Shown piece after piece: positions 22,137 to 33,889 of a stretch of 64,000 nt of DNA (position 1 is the stretch's first letter; each line of letters starts with the position of its first letter). The notes below the pieces were generated by a model, which was not told where the DNA came from, ran no database searches, and worked only from the letters and a program-made list of their open reading frames with translations. Source of the stretch: Linanthus parryae (lineage: Eukaryota > Streptophyta > Magnoliopsida > Ericales > Polemoniaceae); NCBI GenBank assembly GCA_023055425.1, contig JALGPY010000005.1:5667501-5731500 (forward strand), in the 5' to 3' direction. The position numbers were made by a program, and so were the translations under genes.

Positions 22137-23551
22137 GTTTCCATCTGTCCTTTCTTTCACCGGTACGTGGGTCCACTACAGGCCAACAAAACCCTACCTG
22201 CCAGATTGCACATGCATAATCTGTCCTCTCTAGAATGCTTTCATCTTTGTCTTGATGAACTACGAAGTCTCTCATACAAGGCGAATTGATCCTGCACTCG
22301 ATCATACGCAGCATGAACAGAGCCGACTCACTTGGGTATTTGCATATGTGCCTCGGCAACTTCCTTTGCAAGAGGTGGCGGATTTTCATCGGCCGATCCA
22401 ACAAACTAGGGTGAACTCCGCATCCACCATTCTCCTTCAGAAGCATAGGGAACTCCTCACTAAGCCGTTTAAAGTCCCATTGCTTAATGCCTGAGTATTC
22501 CTTCGGATCGAAGACTTGAAGTACCATGTCCGTCACGTCTACGTACACTAGGATCCAGTGCGGCGACCCTCCTTTCCTTGGAGCACGTGACTTCCAGGGC
22601 ATGAACCATTGACGCGCTTGCTTTCCTTCTGAACCCCTCGGAGGCTTGTTTCCTAAGAAGTATTCACTGGTTCTGAAGACAAGGCCTCGGAATCCTCCAT
22701 TATAGTTGTTGAAAGTGTTGTACCAGTCTTCGTCGGTAATTACAATGTTAGTCTTTGCTTGCCGCATTTTCTTTGAATAATTCCTCCTTATCACATATGC
22801 GCATTCATCAACGTGCGACCAATAAAATGGCTTCTTTGGCGTCTTCGTGTAGTTGAAGAATGGTCGATTCCGTCGAGAAACTCCACAACATATGAAAGGA
22901 AACTCCTCTTCCGGGTCGTTAAGCCATTCGGCAAACGCTTTTTTGAACTCGTCAGGTTGACTTCGTAGGGATGTAAACGAGGGAGTGGGAACATGAATAC
23001 TCCATAGCGACTTCATGGGCAGGTATTTCGTAGAATATTTGGTTTTTTCCCAACAAATTCTGCCACGCCTGCGCCTGATGTAGGTGGGATCCCTATCATC
23101 CACGTGCAACCGATCATGGTCAAACACTTCAGGGTACATGCCGTTGTATATCGATTCAGGGGTCCAACACTCTTCTCGATCCGTGTGTTCAGCAGCTTCA
23201 AAGAAGGGTATGTAAACTTCTGGCACTGCTGGTTTCATTCCCATGTCAAACTCATCGGCCACTGGTTCGAATGACGTCCCTACTTCTTCTCCGTCATTCG
23301 ATTCATACCCGTCGAACTCTCTATCAACTGACTCTGAGTCCACCCCACCATATTCCTTGTTTCCCCCTTTCTCTTCTCCCCTTTCTCCTTGCTCTTCTTC
23401 TTCTTCTTCTTCTTCTTCTTCAACAAGATTGACAAGTTGGATCGAGGCTTCGAGTTGGATCGAGGCTTTTCCCTTTTCAAGTTGTATCAATGGTTCGGCA
23501 CGTTGGTTTGATGCTTCGAGTTCATTGGATCTATCAAAAATTTGTATACCC
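22117..23551 (-). CDS. ULP1-like (C48) protease gene of the MULE
   Basis: The ATG at 23490 gives 457 residues; the frame may extend upstream to an acceptor (TTTTTCGTAG) at about 23551. The N-terminus is acidic with a 13-residue Glu run encoded by TTC/CTT repeats. The C-terminal half matches the ULP1 papain-like fold: SPHWILVYVDV (His311) and QVFDPKEY (Asp328). The expected Q-x5-C nucleophile block aligns with C383-x5-S389 in ICKYPSESALFMLRMIEC. So at the two catalytic positions Gln reads Cys and Cys reads Ser, and SUMO-protease activity is doubtful. ULP1 proteins cleave SUMO from targets; the role of these genes in MULEs is unknown. The ORF itself is uninterrupted. Confidence 0.72.
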
Positions 23552-23651
23552 TACGAAAAAATCAAAAAAAGAAAAATCACACTTTCATTAAATGAACACA
23601 TAATTCCAAATCATCACATTACATAATTTCAAATAATAACATTACATAATT

Positions 23652-25334
23652 TCAGGCCTGCTCAGCATCTTCCAATGGCTTGCCAGTAATTTGTTCCAGC
23701 AACTTTTGGCCAATCTTTGTAACCCTAATCTTCAAGGAGGATACTTTTCCAGTAATCGTTTCCGTGGAAGCATCAACTATCTGCTTCAGGGTACCAAAAC
23801 CATTAGTCAGATGAGCCTGAACAACATCAAATTTGCCTTCTGTTTTGTCCATCCTATCCGACAAGCTTTTAACATCAGCGGCCAACGCATCGATCTTCTG
23901 ATCTTGCCGGTCCAACTTCTTTGAAACAGTGTCATTGAGGGACTTCATGCCCTCATTCATTTTCCTCATCTCATCAATGACGACAGCAAAGTCAACTGAT
24001 GGAGATGCAGTAGCGGGAATTGCACGAGAGGGAGGGACAACTGGCTGTTCCTCTGTTGTCGGCTGATGAGGTGGAGGAATCTGATTTTCTGCAGTCATCT
24101 GAGTAGATGGAGGAGTCTCATTTTGCAGTTCACTAATTACGGCAGCTTCAGAAGTACCAGTCTCGACCACCCTTTTCTGTCCCTTACTTGAGCCACCCGG
24201 AGCCTTGGCTGTTCCTCGACCCCTCTTCGGATATGGAGCTGAAATTACAGAAGCAGTTGGCATGTCTTTTTTTAAGATCGCTCCGTTCGCGAACACCTCA
24301 GTCCATTCAGGGTGAAGCTTCACAGTTGGTTTAGCCATTTCGTACACAACATAGCTTTGCCAATACCATTCTTGCATTTCCGCATCAGAAGGAACAAGAA
24401 TCGGACGGACTTCGCTAATCTTCCTCCACAAGCTCATGGTGAATCCGTAGTCGTTGTTGGCTTCCTTCCATTTCCAACTAATGACACGTGGCCTTGCATC
24501 CCCGGGAATCTTCTCTCCATACACTGCAGCAAGCTCAGGAACTGCCTCGCACATCCAACCAATAAAGATTTGGGGAAAAAGATTCATGCTATACTTCAAT
24601 CTACCGTGTTTGTCCCTCGATTCGTCCCAAGCCTCGTACTTTATCATTTTCATGAAGTCGTCCCAAAAAAATGATCCCCACGCAAAATTGTTCGCGTGAT
24701 CAAGGTTCTCAAACAAGCCAAACAACGACATAGGAAATGCAGGCTTGTTTGCTTTGCTCCACATAAGTCGTGCGATCAGCGCCACAATCAACAACCTTGT
24801 ATAGTCTAACAGTGTTGCCGGGTCCAGTTCAACGTCTTTATTCTCCGTATTCCAGGTGTCTAGTTGCATATCAATCTGCCAAACAGGAAAATTGTTTGCT
24901 TTCTTGTGATTCGTAAATATCCTGCATGCCCATTCAATTTTAGCTTCTTGATCTTCTACCTGTTTTTCCGTATACTTGCTAGAATCCATATTCAACCCCG
25001 ATAATAAAACAAACTCCTGCATTCCGAACCGCGCAACCATCCCGTTAATATTGTACCAAACCTCATTGTGGTTTTCATCACGATTGAGCTTCGAGTGCTG
25101 GAATATGTTCAAGATATTGCTCGGGAATGTCACTTCCGTGCAAGGGATGTCTAGTAGCCACTTCAGCTTTGGAAACTCTTGCTCAATTACCTTCCTCACA
25201 TCCGGTCGCAACCTACTCAAAGTATGAGCATAATCTCTCAACGTGAATCGAGAGTTAGAATTTGCTCTGATTATCTCACCGTGAAACAACGGACCGGGTA
25301 CCCCACCAAGAGTCGACAACTTAATTACATGTTC
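23652..25334 (-). CDS. DUF1985-like protein of the MULE, coiled-coil C-terminus
   Basis: Open from an acceptor (TGTATTTCAG) at 25335 to a stop at 23652, about 560 codons. The first in-frame ATG is late, so an upstream exon is likely. The block VARFGMQEFVLLSGLN (near residue 95-110) matches the DUF1985 signature found fused to or beside ULP1 genes in plant transposons. A Pro/Thr-rich low-complexity linker follows (about 385-430), then a heptad-like region (MRKMNEGMKSLNDTV ... LAADVKSLSDRMDKTEG) that should form a coiled coil. No nuclease or DNA-binding motif was seen. It lies 100 bp upstream of the ULP gene on the same strand, so the two could be exons of one transcript or separate genes; the stop at 23652 favours separate products. 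Confidence 0.68.
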   Translation of the reverse strand, partial: EHVIKLSTLGGVPGPLFHGEIIRANSNSRFTLRDYAHTLSRLRPDVRKVIEQEFPKLKWLLDIPCTEVTFPSNILNIFQHSKLNRDENHNEVWYNINGMVARFGMQEFVLLSGLNMDSSKYTEKQVEDQEAKIEWACRIFTNHKKANNFPVWQIDMQLDTWNTENKDVELDPATLLDYTRLLIVALIARLMWSKANKPAFPMSLFGLFENLDHANNFAWGSFFWDDFMKMIKYEAWDESRDKHGRLKYSMNLFPQIFIGWMCEAVPELAAVYGEKIPGDARPRVISWKWKEANNDYGFTMSLWRKISEVRPILVPSDAEMQEWYWQSYVVYEMAKPTVKLHPEWTEVFANGAILKKDMPTASVISAPYPKRGRGTAKAPGGSSKGQKRVVETGTSEAAVISELQNETPPSTQMTAENQIPPPHQPTTEEQPVVPPSRAIPATASPSVDFAVVIDEMRKMNEGMKSLNDTVSKKLDRQDQKIDALAADVKSLSDRMDKTEGKFDVVQAHLTNGFGTLKQIVDASTETITGKVSSLKIRVTKIGQKLLEQITGKPLEDAEQA

Positions 25335-25439
25335 CTGAAATACAATGACACATTGTTATTACAAGTTAAAAGTCTTAAAGGGGAGCGAATAATATCTTAT
25401 GAGTTTTCCCAGGTGTTTATTTCTTTGAACGTGTTGTTT

Positions 25440-26560
25440 TTTTCGTCACATGGTATTTTTTTCGTCATTTCGTCACAATATGTGTTTATTTCGTCACAAC
25501 TTTAGCTGAAGTTTTAGGACATCAAGTGAAGTTCTGAAAACTTTAACTTTTCATCAAACTTCATGTGATGAATAAAGTGAAGATTTGACGAAAAAAGTGA
25601 TTTTTCGTCAAAACTTCACTGCTTTTCTCAACTGAATTCTTGACGAAAAAACTGACGTTCTGATGAGAACTTCAATTTTTTTCTCAGAACTTCAATTGCG
25701 GAAACAAGTGAAGTTTTGATGAAAAAAGTGACTTTTTCGTCATAACTTCACTTGTTTCCTAAACTGAAGTTCTGACGAAAAAATTGAAGTTCTTCATAAC
25801 TTCAATTGAGGAAACAAGTGAAGTTTTGATGAAAAATTGATTTTTTCGTCAAAACGTCACTGCTTTTCTCAACTGAAGTTTTGACGAAAAAATTGACGTT
25901 CTGATGAGAACTTCAATTTTTTTCTCAGAACTTCAATTGAGGAAACAAGTGAAGTTTTGATGAAAAAGTGATTTTTTCGTCATAACTTCACTTGTTTCCT
26001 AAACTGAAGTTCTGACGAAAAAATTGACGTTCTGATTAGAACTTCAATTTTTTCCTCATAACTTCAATTGAGGAGGAAACAAGTGAAGTTCTGACGAAAA
26101 AGTGATTTTTTCGTCAAAACTTCACTGCTTTTCTCAACTGAAGTTCTGACGAAAAGTTTGACGTTCTGATGAGAACTTCAATTTTTTCCTCAGAACTTCA
26201 ATTGAGAAAAGCAGTAAGGTTTTGATGAAAAAAGTAATTTTTTCGTCATAACTTCACTTGCATCCTAAACCGAAGTTCTGATGAAAAAAGTGACGTTCTG
26301 ATGAGAACTTCAATTTTTTTTCCCTCAAAACTTCAATTGAGGAGGAAACAAGTGAAGTTCTGACGAAAAAATAATTTTTTCGTCAAAAACGTCAATTGAA
26401 TCGTCAATTCAATCAAGAGCATTTTCAGCTCAAGGTTCGGATACCAATTCGTCACTTTTAATTTTTATTTCGTCACTTTCAATTTGTATTTCGTCACTTT
26501 GAGAATTGACGAACTAGGGTATCACACCCAAAACGTCAATTCCCAAATTGACGATTTCGG
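25440..26560. repeat. Right subterminal array of hairpin-forming repeats
   Basis: Repeats of about 240-265 bp recur (CTGCTTTTCTCAACTGAA at about 25618, 25860 and 26125). Each is built from near-perfect inverted repeats. One clear hairpin is 25700-25759: GGAAACAAGTGAAGTTTTGA pairs with its complement ending CACTTGTTTCC, around a GAAAAA...TTTTTC core. TGACGAAAAA and TTTTTCGTCA alternate throughout. It shares vocabulary, not order, with the left array. Confidence 0.88.
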
Positions 26561-26593
26561 CAACTCTTACATTCAACAACATATAAACACAGA

Positions 26594-26866
26594 TCAAACA
26601 TGAACAAAATTGAGTCTTTCACCAATCTCTTGGGTAGCCGGATTGATCAATGGTGGCGGAGTAGGGGTGGGAGCAGCGGAGACAACGGCGGCGGCAATAG
26701 CCTCCATGGCGGCAGCGGGGGTGGGATTCACTGTGTGGATATCATCCACGGCGGGGATGGGTGACGGAGCACCCGTGGAGGGGTTGCTGGTGATGGTGGC
26801 GGCGCTGGTGGAGGTGAGAGCGGCACTGGTGGAGGCGGCCATGGAAGAGGAAGAGGAAGAAGCCAT
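26594..26866 (-). CDS. Ala/Ser/Thr-rich ORF, possible first exon of the MULE gene
   Basis: Ninety codons starting MASSSSSSMAASTSAAL and ending GERLNFVHV, with a long low-complexity Ala/Pro/Thr segment. A CT-rich leader with CTCTCTCTCTAATCC precedes it on the minus strand. No family recognised. Splicing after the His codon at 26600 to the acceptor at 25335 would keep the frame into the DUF1985-like ORF and place the hairpin array inside an intron. The donor (CAT|GTTTGA) is weak, so this is a hypothesis. It could also be an unrelated or spurious ORF. Confidence 0.4.
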   Translation of the reverse strand: MASSSSSSMAASTSAALTSTSAATITSNPSTGAPSPIPAVDDIHTVNPTPAAAMEAIAAAVVSAAPTPTPPPLINPATQEIGERLNFVHV

Positions 26867-26944
26867 GAGAGGAACAGTTGAGAGAGATGGGTTTTCTTTT
26901 TGAATTCCCGTGGATTAGAGAGAGAGAGAAATAGTAGTTTTAAT

Positions 26945-27527
26945 TAGGGATGGCAATATGACCCGATCCGATCTGAGATCCGAGAGATCCGAGCCGAATG
27001 GATCCGATCCGAATCCGATCCAATTGAAAATGGATCGGATTTGGATCAGGAAAGCCAGACCCGAGCGGATTTGGATCTGGATTTGGATCAGATGACAGAT
27101 CCACCGGGTTCCGACCCGATCCGATCCGACGTATATGTGTGCTTTACAGATATACCTCCATTATCTCCCCACTTACACTTACAAGAAGAACACTATAGTA
27201 ACTCCAACATAAAAAGCTATTTCTTTTGTTTTCTAGGATTCATAACTTACGAAAATGTCTTAGCATATGAAATAGTGTTTCTTTTTTATGTTATTATTTC
27301 TATTTTATTGCAAACTTCACTCGGATCCGATCCGAATTCGATCTGACCATGTACTATATGGATCTACGGATCGGATTTGGATCATCTGAGTGAAACCCGA
27401 TCCGATCTGATCCGAATCCGCTGATGATCCGAACGGATCTGGATCGGATCTGGATCTCATTTCTCCTAGTCGGATCTGGATCGGGAAGGACCTGATCCGA
27501 TCCGGATCCGACCCGTTGCCATCCCTA
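26945..27527. mobile_element. hAT-type MITE in the WDR5 promoter
   Basis: Perfect 12-bp terminal inverted repeats, TAGGGATGGCAA at 26945 and TTGCCATCCCTA ending at 27527. An exact 8-bp target duplication GTTTTAAT lies on each side. Subterminal GGATCCGATCCGAA blocks fill both ends around an AT-rich centre. The 8-bp duplication places it in the hAT superfamily. It ends about 207 bp before the WDR5 start codon. A partial copy lies at 63670-63877. Confidence 0.93.
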
Positions 27528-27734
27528 GTTTTAATAGGTTGTTTTGTTTTGAAAATAACAAAAAATTAATTATTGTTAATTTTTATTAAAATCTTCCATC
27601 AAACAACAAATCAAGTCACCATTCCTGGCGTGGTTCATTGCCCAATTTTTTGTTCAACTACTACTAGTATCATTTCGTTTGCAATTTAGTCTCCGCCTTC
27701 TCTCCTTCGTCTGCACTCACTCAGAAATCCCCCA

Positions 27735-29641
<1,907 letters not shown>

Positions 29642-30473
29642 TTAAGAAGTATAGCAGGTTAGATTTTTGCTGTCAGTATTAGACTTATTCGTACTGTCTT
29701 CCTATGATTTTCATGTCATCTTTGCGGAATGTGTGGCATCGCGATATCTAGTTTATACTAAGGTTTGGAAGATGTGAAGTCTTTCGAATTATTTTTGGGC
29801 AGTTACAAAAGCAGTACGTTGGTTATGATAAGCCATAGAAACTGTTAAATCGCAGTATATTGTATCTGTAGCACCTTACAATTACCATGGGAAGTATATT
29901 GCAGATTGTCAAATTGGGATAAGTCGTCACTCATCACAGATAAAAATTCCCGTCTTCTATACTTTGTAATAAAAAGGTGAAGTATATCATACATGGTTCG
30001 TTTACCATAATCTGAGCATACCAAGAGACCTGTAGTTAAGACTATGAGACTTTTATGTGCAACACGTGAGTAGTGGAAGCATGGTTATTAAAGTTTGATA
30101 CCCATCGTGTATGGACAACAGGATTTGATGTATGGCGTATTGCATCCCGTAACACAGCAATAGGGACACCACACCCTTTTTTAAAACAGTTTTTTATCAG
30201 ACTTTTAAAAACAGCTTAAAAACGCATGATGTTACTCTTATCCCGAAGATTATATGGATTGTATCTAACATTTACTTTATTATGTAATAAATATATATAA
30301 CTAGTGACTGGCTATTCTAAAGATTTGTAACGTAATTAAAGGAATTGAGTTGGTGGTCTATACTCAGTAGGGTTGACGCGATCGAGAAGCAACAGAAGAA
30401 AGGCAAACGACTACATTCGAAAGAATGGAGAGAACTCTATGGTAGGAAACTTGAAAATTATGATTAAGAATGA
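29642..30473. other. WDR5 3' flank, intergenic
   Basis: The likely 3' UTR continues for a few hundred bases after the stop (AATAAAAAG near 29968 is a possible poly(A) signal). At 30380-30473 begins a segment duplicated at 32040 (AGAAGCAACAGAAGAAAGGC). No gene recognised. Confidence 0.45.
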
Positions 30474-30943
30474 TGGTTGTGCCCGCAAGAAACAAAGCTT
30501 TTAGGGGCCAGTTTGGGAATGCTTATGCTGCCAGCACAGCTGCTCTCCGACAGCACAAGCAGCTTTAGTGCGTTTGGTAAAAGTAAAATTATGCTTTTTC
30601 GGACAATTTCTGTTGTCCCACGTTGTCCACGGCAGTTTTCAGGAAGCAAGCGGGGATATACTTTTCCAAAAAGTGCTTTTGATTAATTTTACAACCGATT
30701 CTAACCTTACAATTTTTAAAATTTCAATAGTAATCTTTACGGAAATGACATATATTTTTGTCATTTTACCCTCTCACAGCAACTTCACTGTTGATTTTAC
30801 CAAGCACAATTTTACTATATCAATATTTCACTGCTGCTTTCACGCAATATTTACCAAACAACATTTTTATCTAAAAGTCACAACAGCTGTCTCACAGTGT
30901 TTTTCCAGAGCAGCTTCTAGCACCGCCAGAGCATTCCTTGAAT
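30474..30943. mobile_element. MITE-like insertion in duplicated segment, copy A
   Basis: The left end near 30503 is AGGGGCCAGTTTGGGAATGC, like hAT-type ends. The right end carries GAGCATTCCTTGAA, a weak inverse of it, and GCTGCTTTCACGC/AGCAGCTT motifs are symmetric inside. Comparison with the copy at 32040-32220, which lacks this stretch, supports an insertion between AGAATGAT and AATGGTTCC. Exact ends are uncertain. Confidence 0.5.
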
Positions 30944-31499
30944 GGTTCCTCGAACCTTAAACTGAAATTACTTCCAAAAATGTAAGAAAAAAAGTTGGCG
31001 AAACTCACCTTCCTTGGAAAGAATGAAATTCCAAGACTTTCCGTATTTGTGCAATCGCAAATTGAGGTAGTTTTACTAAAGATGGTTAGTAAAATACGAA
31101 AACTGCGTTTTGACCTCTAAACAATACTGAAACCCCGAAAATTGGCGGGGCCTAATATGCCCGAAACAGGGCGGTGCTTGTGACATAGTCGCAAGTTTTG
31201 CTCAGAATGCCGTTTCTACTCAACAGAAGATCTATGTTTCAACCGATTCTTATGCCTTCGATTTTGCCCCCAATTAAGATTATCACCTGGAAAACCAACC
31301 TGAAACCATTGAAGAACCCACTTTGTCGATTTTAGAACATGGATCTTCCTTCTAGTCACTTTAATCATATCTTCTTACAACACCTTGATTTCTTTAATCG
31401 TTCTTTTCTTCCATGTTCTTCTCTTCATCTTTGGATTTTGCGTGAACCTCCTTGAGGGCATACCAATATTATGAGATTCGCACGTGAACAAAACTTATT

Positions 31500-31860
31500 T
31501 TGAACTTCATTATAAAGACCCTTGATACTATACTGCCATGGTCGCCTACGCAGCTGGTGACAATCTCCATTTCACATACATCACATAACATATCATATTT
31601 ATACTTCCTAATCAAAAAACGAAATGTGAAAGTCTTTGTGAAATATGAAATTCGTCCTCACCCATTAACTGCTTCACAAGTATATGGTGATGGGTGATCT
31701 TCAGTATGCAAATTAAAATACTCAACAATCTTGGTCTTAACAAAATTAGTTTGAGCATCATCAATATCCAAGTTGCATACCTTATTGTTCATGGTACAAA
31801 GTGATCGGAAACGACTCTGCCCCCCTCCAAATTGGCATAGAACGGTCAACAGGATTTGCC
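31500..31860 (-). pseudogene. Ty3/gypsy protease-region remnant
   Basis: Minus-strand frames read CTMNNKVCNLDIDDAQTNFV, VKTKIVEYFNLHTEDHPSPY, then TFTFRFLIRKYKYDMLCDVC. The order resembles the region around the aspartic protease of plant gypsy Pol, where a D-x-G-(S/T) motif is expected. Here the site reads IDDAQTN, so it is degenerate. Frameshifts and stops flank it, and no LTR or RT was found nearby. Confidence 0.5.
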
Positions 31861-32218
31861 ATGGTTATCCACGTGCTTGGAACCCGATGAAGATGAACTC
31901 TCATGATTCCTAACATGCGACGAATGACATGGCAATCCACTTGCTTGGATCTTTGTTGACATGTCAACAAAGATCTCGTCTCCATTGTGCTGAGCAGCCA
32001 TGTGCGAGCGCAACCAGGCTCTTATACCTCTTTACGCATTCTAGAAGCAAACGGAAGAAAGCCGATGACTAACTTCGAAAGAACACAGAACTCTGGTGTA
32101 GAGAAACTCAAAAATTGGGATGGAGAATGATCATTTAATAGTTCCTTGAAGCCCTTAATTGAAACTACCGCCAAAAATGGAAAAGAAAAACTAACAAAAC
32201 TCATCCTCCTACTCTCCT

Positions 32219-32713
32219 AGCTATGTTGCACAAGTGCGGGTGCGTTACTGGTGTGAGTGCAGCAAATTTCCAAAGTTTTCAAGGGTGCGGGTGCGGCGGG
32301 GTGTGGCGGCGACCTTTTTTTTAAAAAAAATTCTATTTTATATTATTTGTGATACCTTATACTAACATAAAAAAACAATATTAGTAATCCAAATTATAAT
32401 CACGCAAAAATCCATAAATTGACTCAAGGAAACAGAGTTACTGTATCAACAATATAATCTCTTCTTGCCGTTATCGTTGTACTTAACTTTGGATAGACGA
32501 GTAATTTAATGGTTAAAAGTGTTCACATAGATGGACGTTTTTTTGGTTAAATAGTAGTTTTATTTTAAAGGACTTCTCAAGTCTCAACTTGAACTTTCAA
32601 ATTGACCCTACATTATCCAAGAAGCACCCATGAAGTACCCAAACACCAACGAAGCGCCCAGAAGCACCCAGTGCGGGTGCGTGACCTTTTAGAAGAACTT
32701 GTGCAACATAGCT
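32219..32713. mobile_element. MITE with 17-bp TIR (copy B insertion)
   Basis: AGCTATGTTGCACAAGT at the left is perfectly inverted at the right (ACTTGTGCAACATAGCT-type end). Subterminal GCGGGTGCG blocks occur on both sides. Flanks CTCCTAG and CTTCTAG may be an imperfect target duplication. It sits inside the copy of the duplicated segment that lacks the 30.5-kb insertion. The superfamily is not assigned. Confidence 0.75.
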
Positions 32714-33605
32714 TCTAGTAAAGAATGAAATACTAAAACTTCCCCAAGTTACAGAATCGCAAACTGAGGTTCCAAACCCAAATAATCAAACGTCTAAGTC
32801 TTACTAAAAATGGTAAAGGGAAAACACGGAAAACTGCTATTTGAGACCCCTAAACGTTGCTGAAACGCCAAAAATGGGCAGTGCTCTCCGCCTTGGCTAG
32901 GATACATATATAGATTATCATACAATATTGACAAATGACAACAGGGACATGAAGCTATTGCCCTGGAGTCTTCCTCCTTTTGTTGTAAAAACTAGTGAAT
33001 CGTGTTAAAATCTGCGAATTGTGTTCTGAGAGTGTGTTAATCATTAGAATAATGAAGCATGCCTATACATGTACACAAATCAGGTCAAATAATATGATAC
33101 TTTTAGTAGATGGTCTTTAAGTGTAATATACAGACTTGGACATACATATACATTGATGTGAGAATCATTTCATGAACCTGTCAAATATGTATAAAGTCTA
33201 TTGAAATCACAGCATTACTGTAGAGATCTTGGAACAATGGTATTTAGTGCGTGCACTAGATAGTTTATGACTGCTCACTTTGATTTCTCCCAGTATCAGT
33301 ATCTTTTTTAGCTTTATGCGATCCTTAAGAAATCAGGAGCTTCTCTGATTTGGTATTATAACTGCTGACATTTTGTTCCAGCAAACATAAGGTGAGTGGT
33401 AAATGTCTTCGATGAAAATAGTTCCTAAATATGAAGTTAGTATCATGTACAATTGTCCTTCTATTAGTACCCAAGAAGTTATTTCCTCTATATTGATACG
33501 AACTCAAGTATCTTGAATAAATTGTGTGGCAAAATGCACCAGTGGTTCCTATGTTCTTGGCATTTGTTACACTTTGGTCCCACCTTTTCAAATTTTGCAA
33601 TTGAG

Positions 33606-33889
33606 GTACCAACTGTTGCACAAGTTCTTCTAAAAGTTTACGCGTACTGGGTGCTTCGTGGGTGTTTCCGTGCTTCATGGGTGCTTCGTTGATAATGTAG
33701 GGTCACTTTGAAAGTTCAAGTTGAGACTTCAGAGGTCCTTTAAGATACAACTACTATTTATCCAAAAAAAACATGCATCACCAAAAAAACCTGCATCTAT
33801 GTGAATACTTCTAACCATTAAATTACTCATCTATCCAAAGTTAAGAACAACGACTGCAGCACGAAGAGATTATATTGTTGATATAGTAA
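33606..33889. mobile_element. Partial inverted copy of the 32.2-kb MITE
   Basis: This stretch is the reverse complement of about 32429-32706, starting TGTTGCACAAGTTCTTCTAA and running through GTAGGGTCA and TCAAGTTGAGACTT to the AATATAATCTCTTC block in inverse. The other terminus is missing, and unrelated sequence begins at about 33890. Confidence 0.8.

Larger units (their letters stand above)
17810..26940. mobile_element. ULP-carrying Mutator-like element (Kaonashi-like)
   Basis: The unit contains a mudrA-type transposase on + and convergent minus-strand genes for a DUF1985-like protein and a ULP1-like protease. Both sides are long arrays of TGACGAAAAA/TTTTTCGTCA-rich repeats, which argues that they belong to one element. 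Mutator-like elements with ULP1-type genes are known in plants and often lack long terminal inverted repeats; I see none here. Exact ends and a 9-11 bp target duplication were not found, so coordinates are approximate. The transposase is broken, so this copy cannot move by itself. Confidence 0.65.

Noticed and set aside
23280..23626. Ser-rich + strand ORF
   Set aside because: Antisense of the Glu run and acidic N-terminus of the ULP1-like gene.
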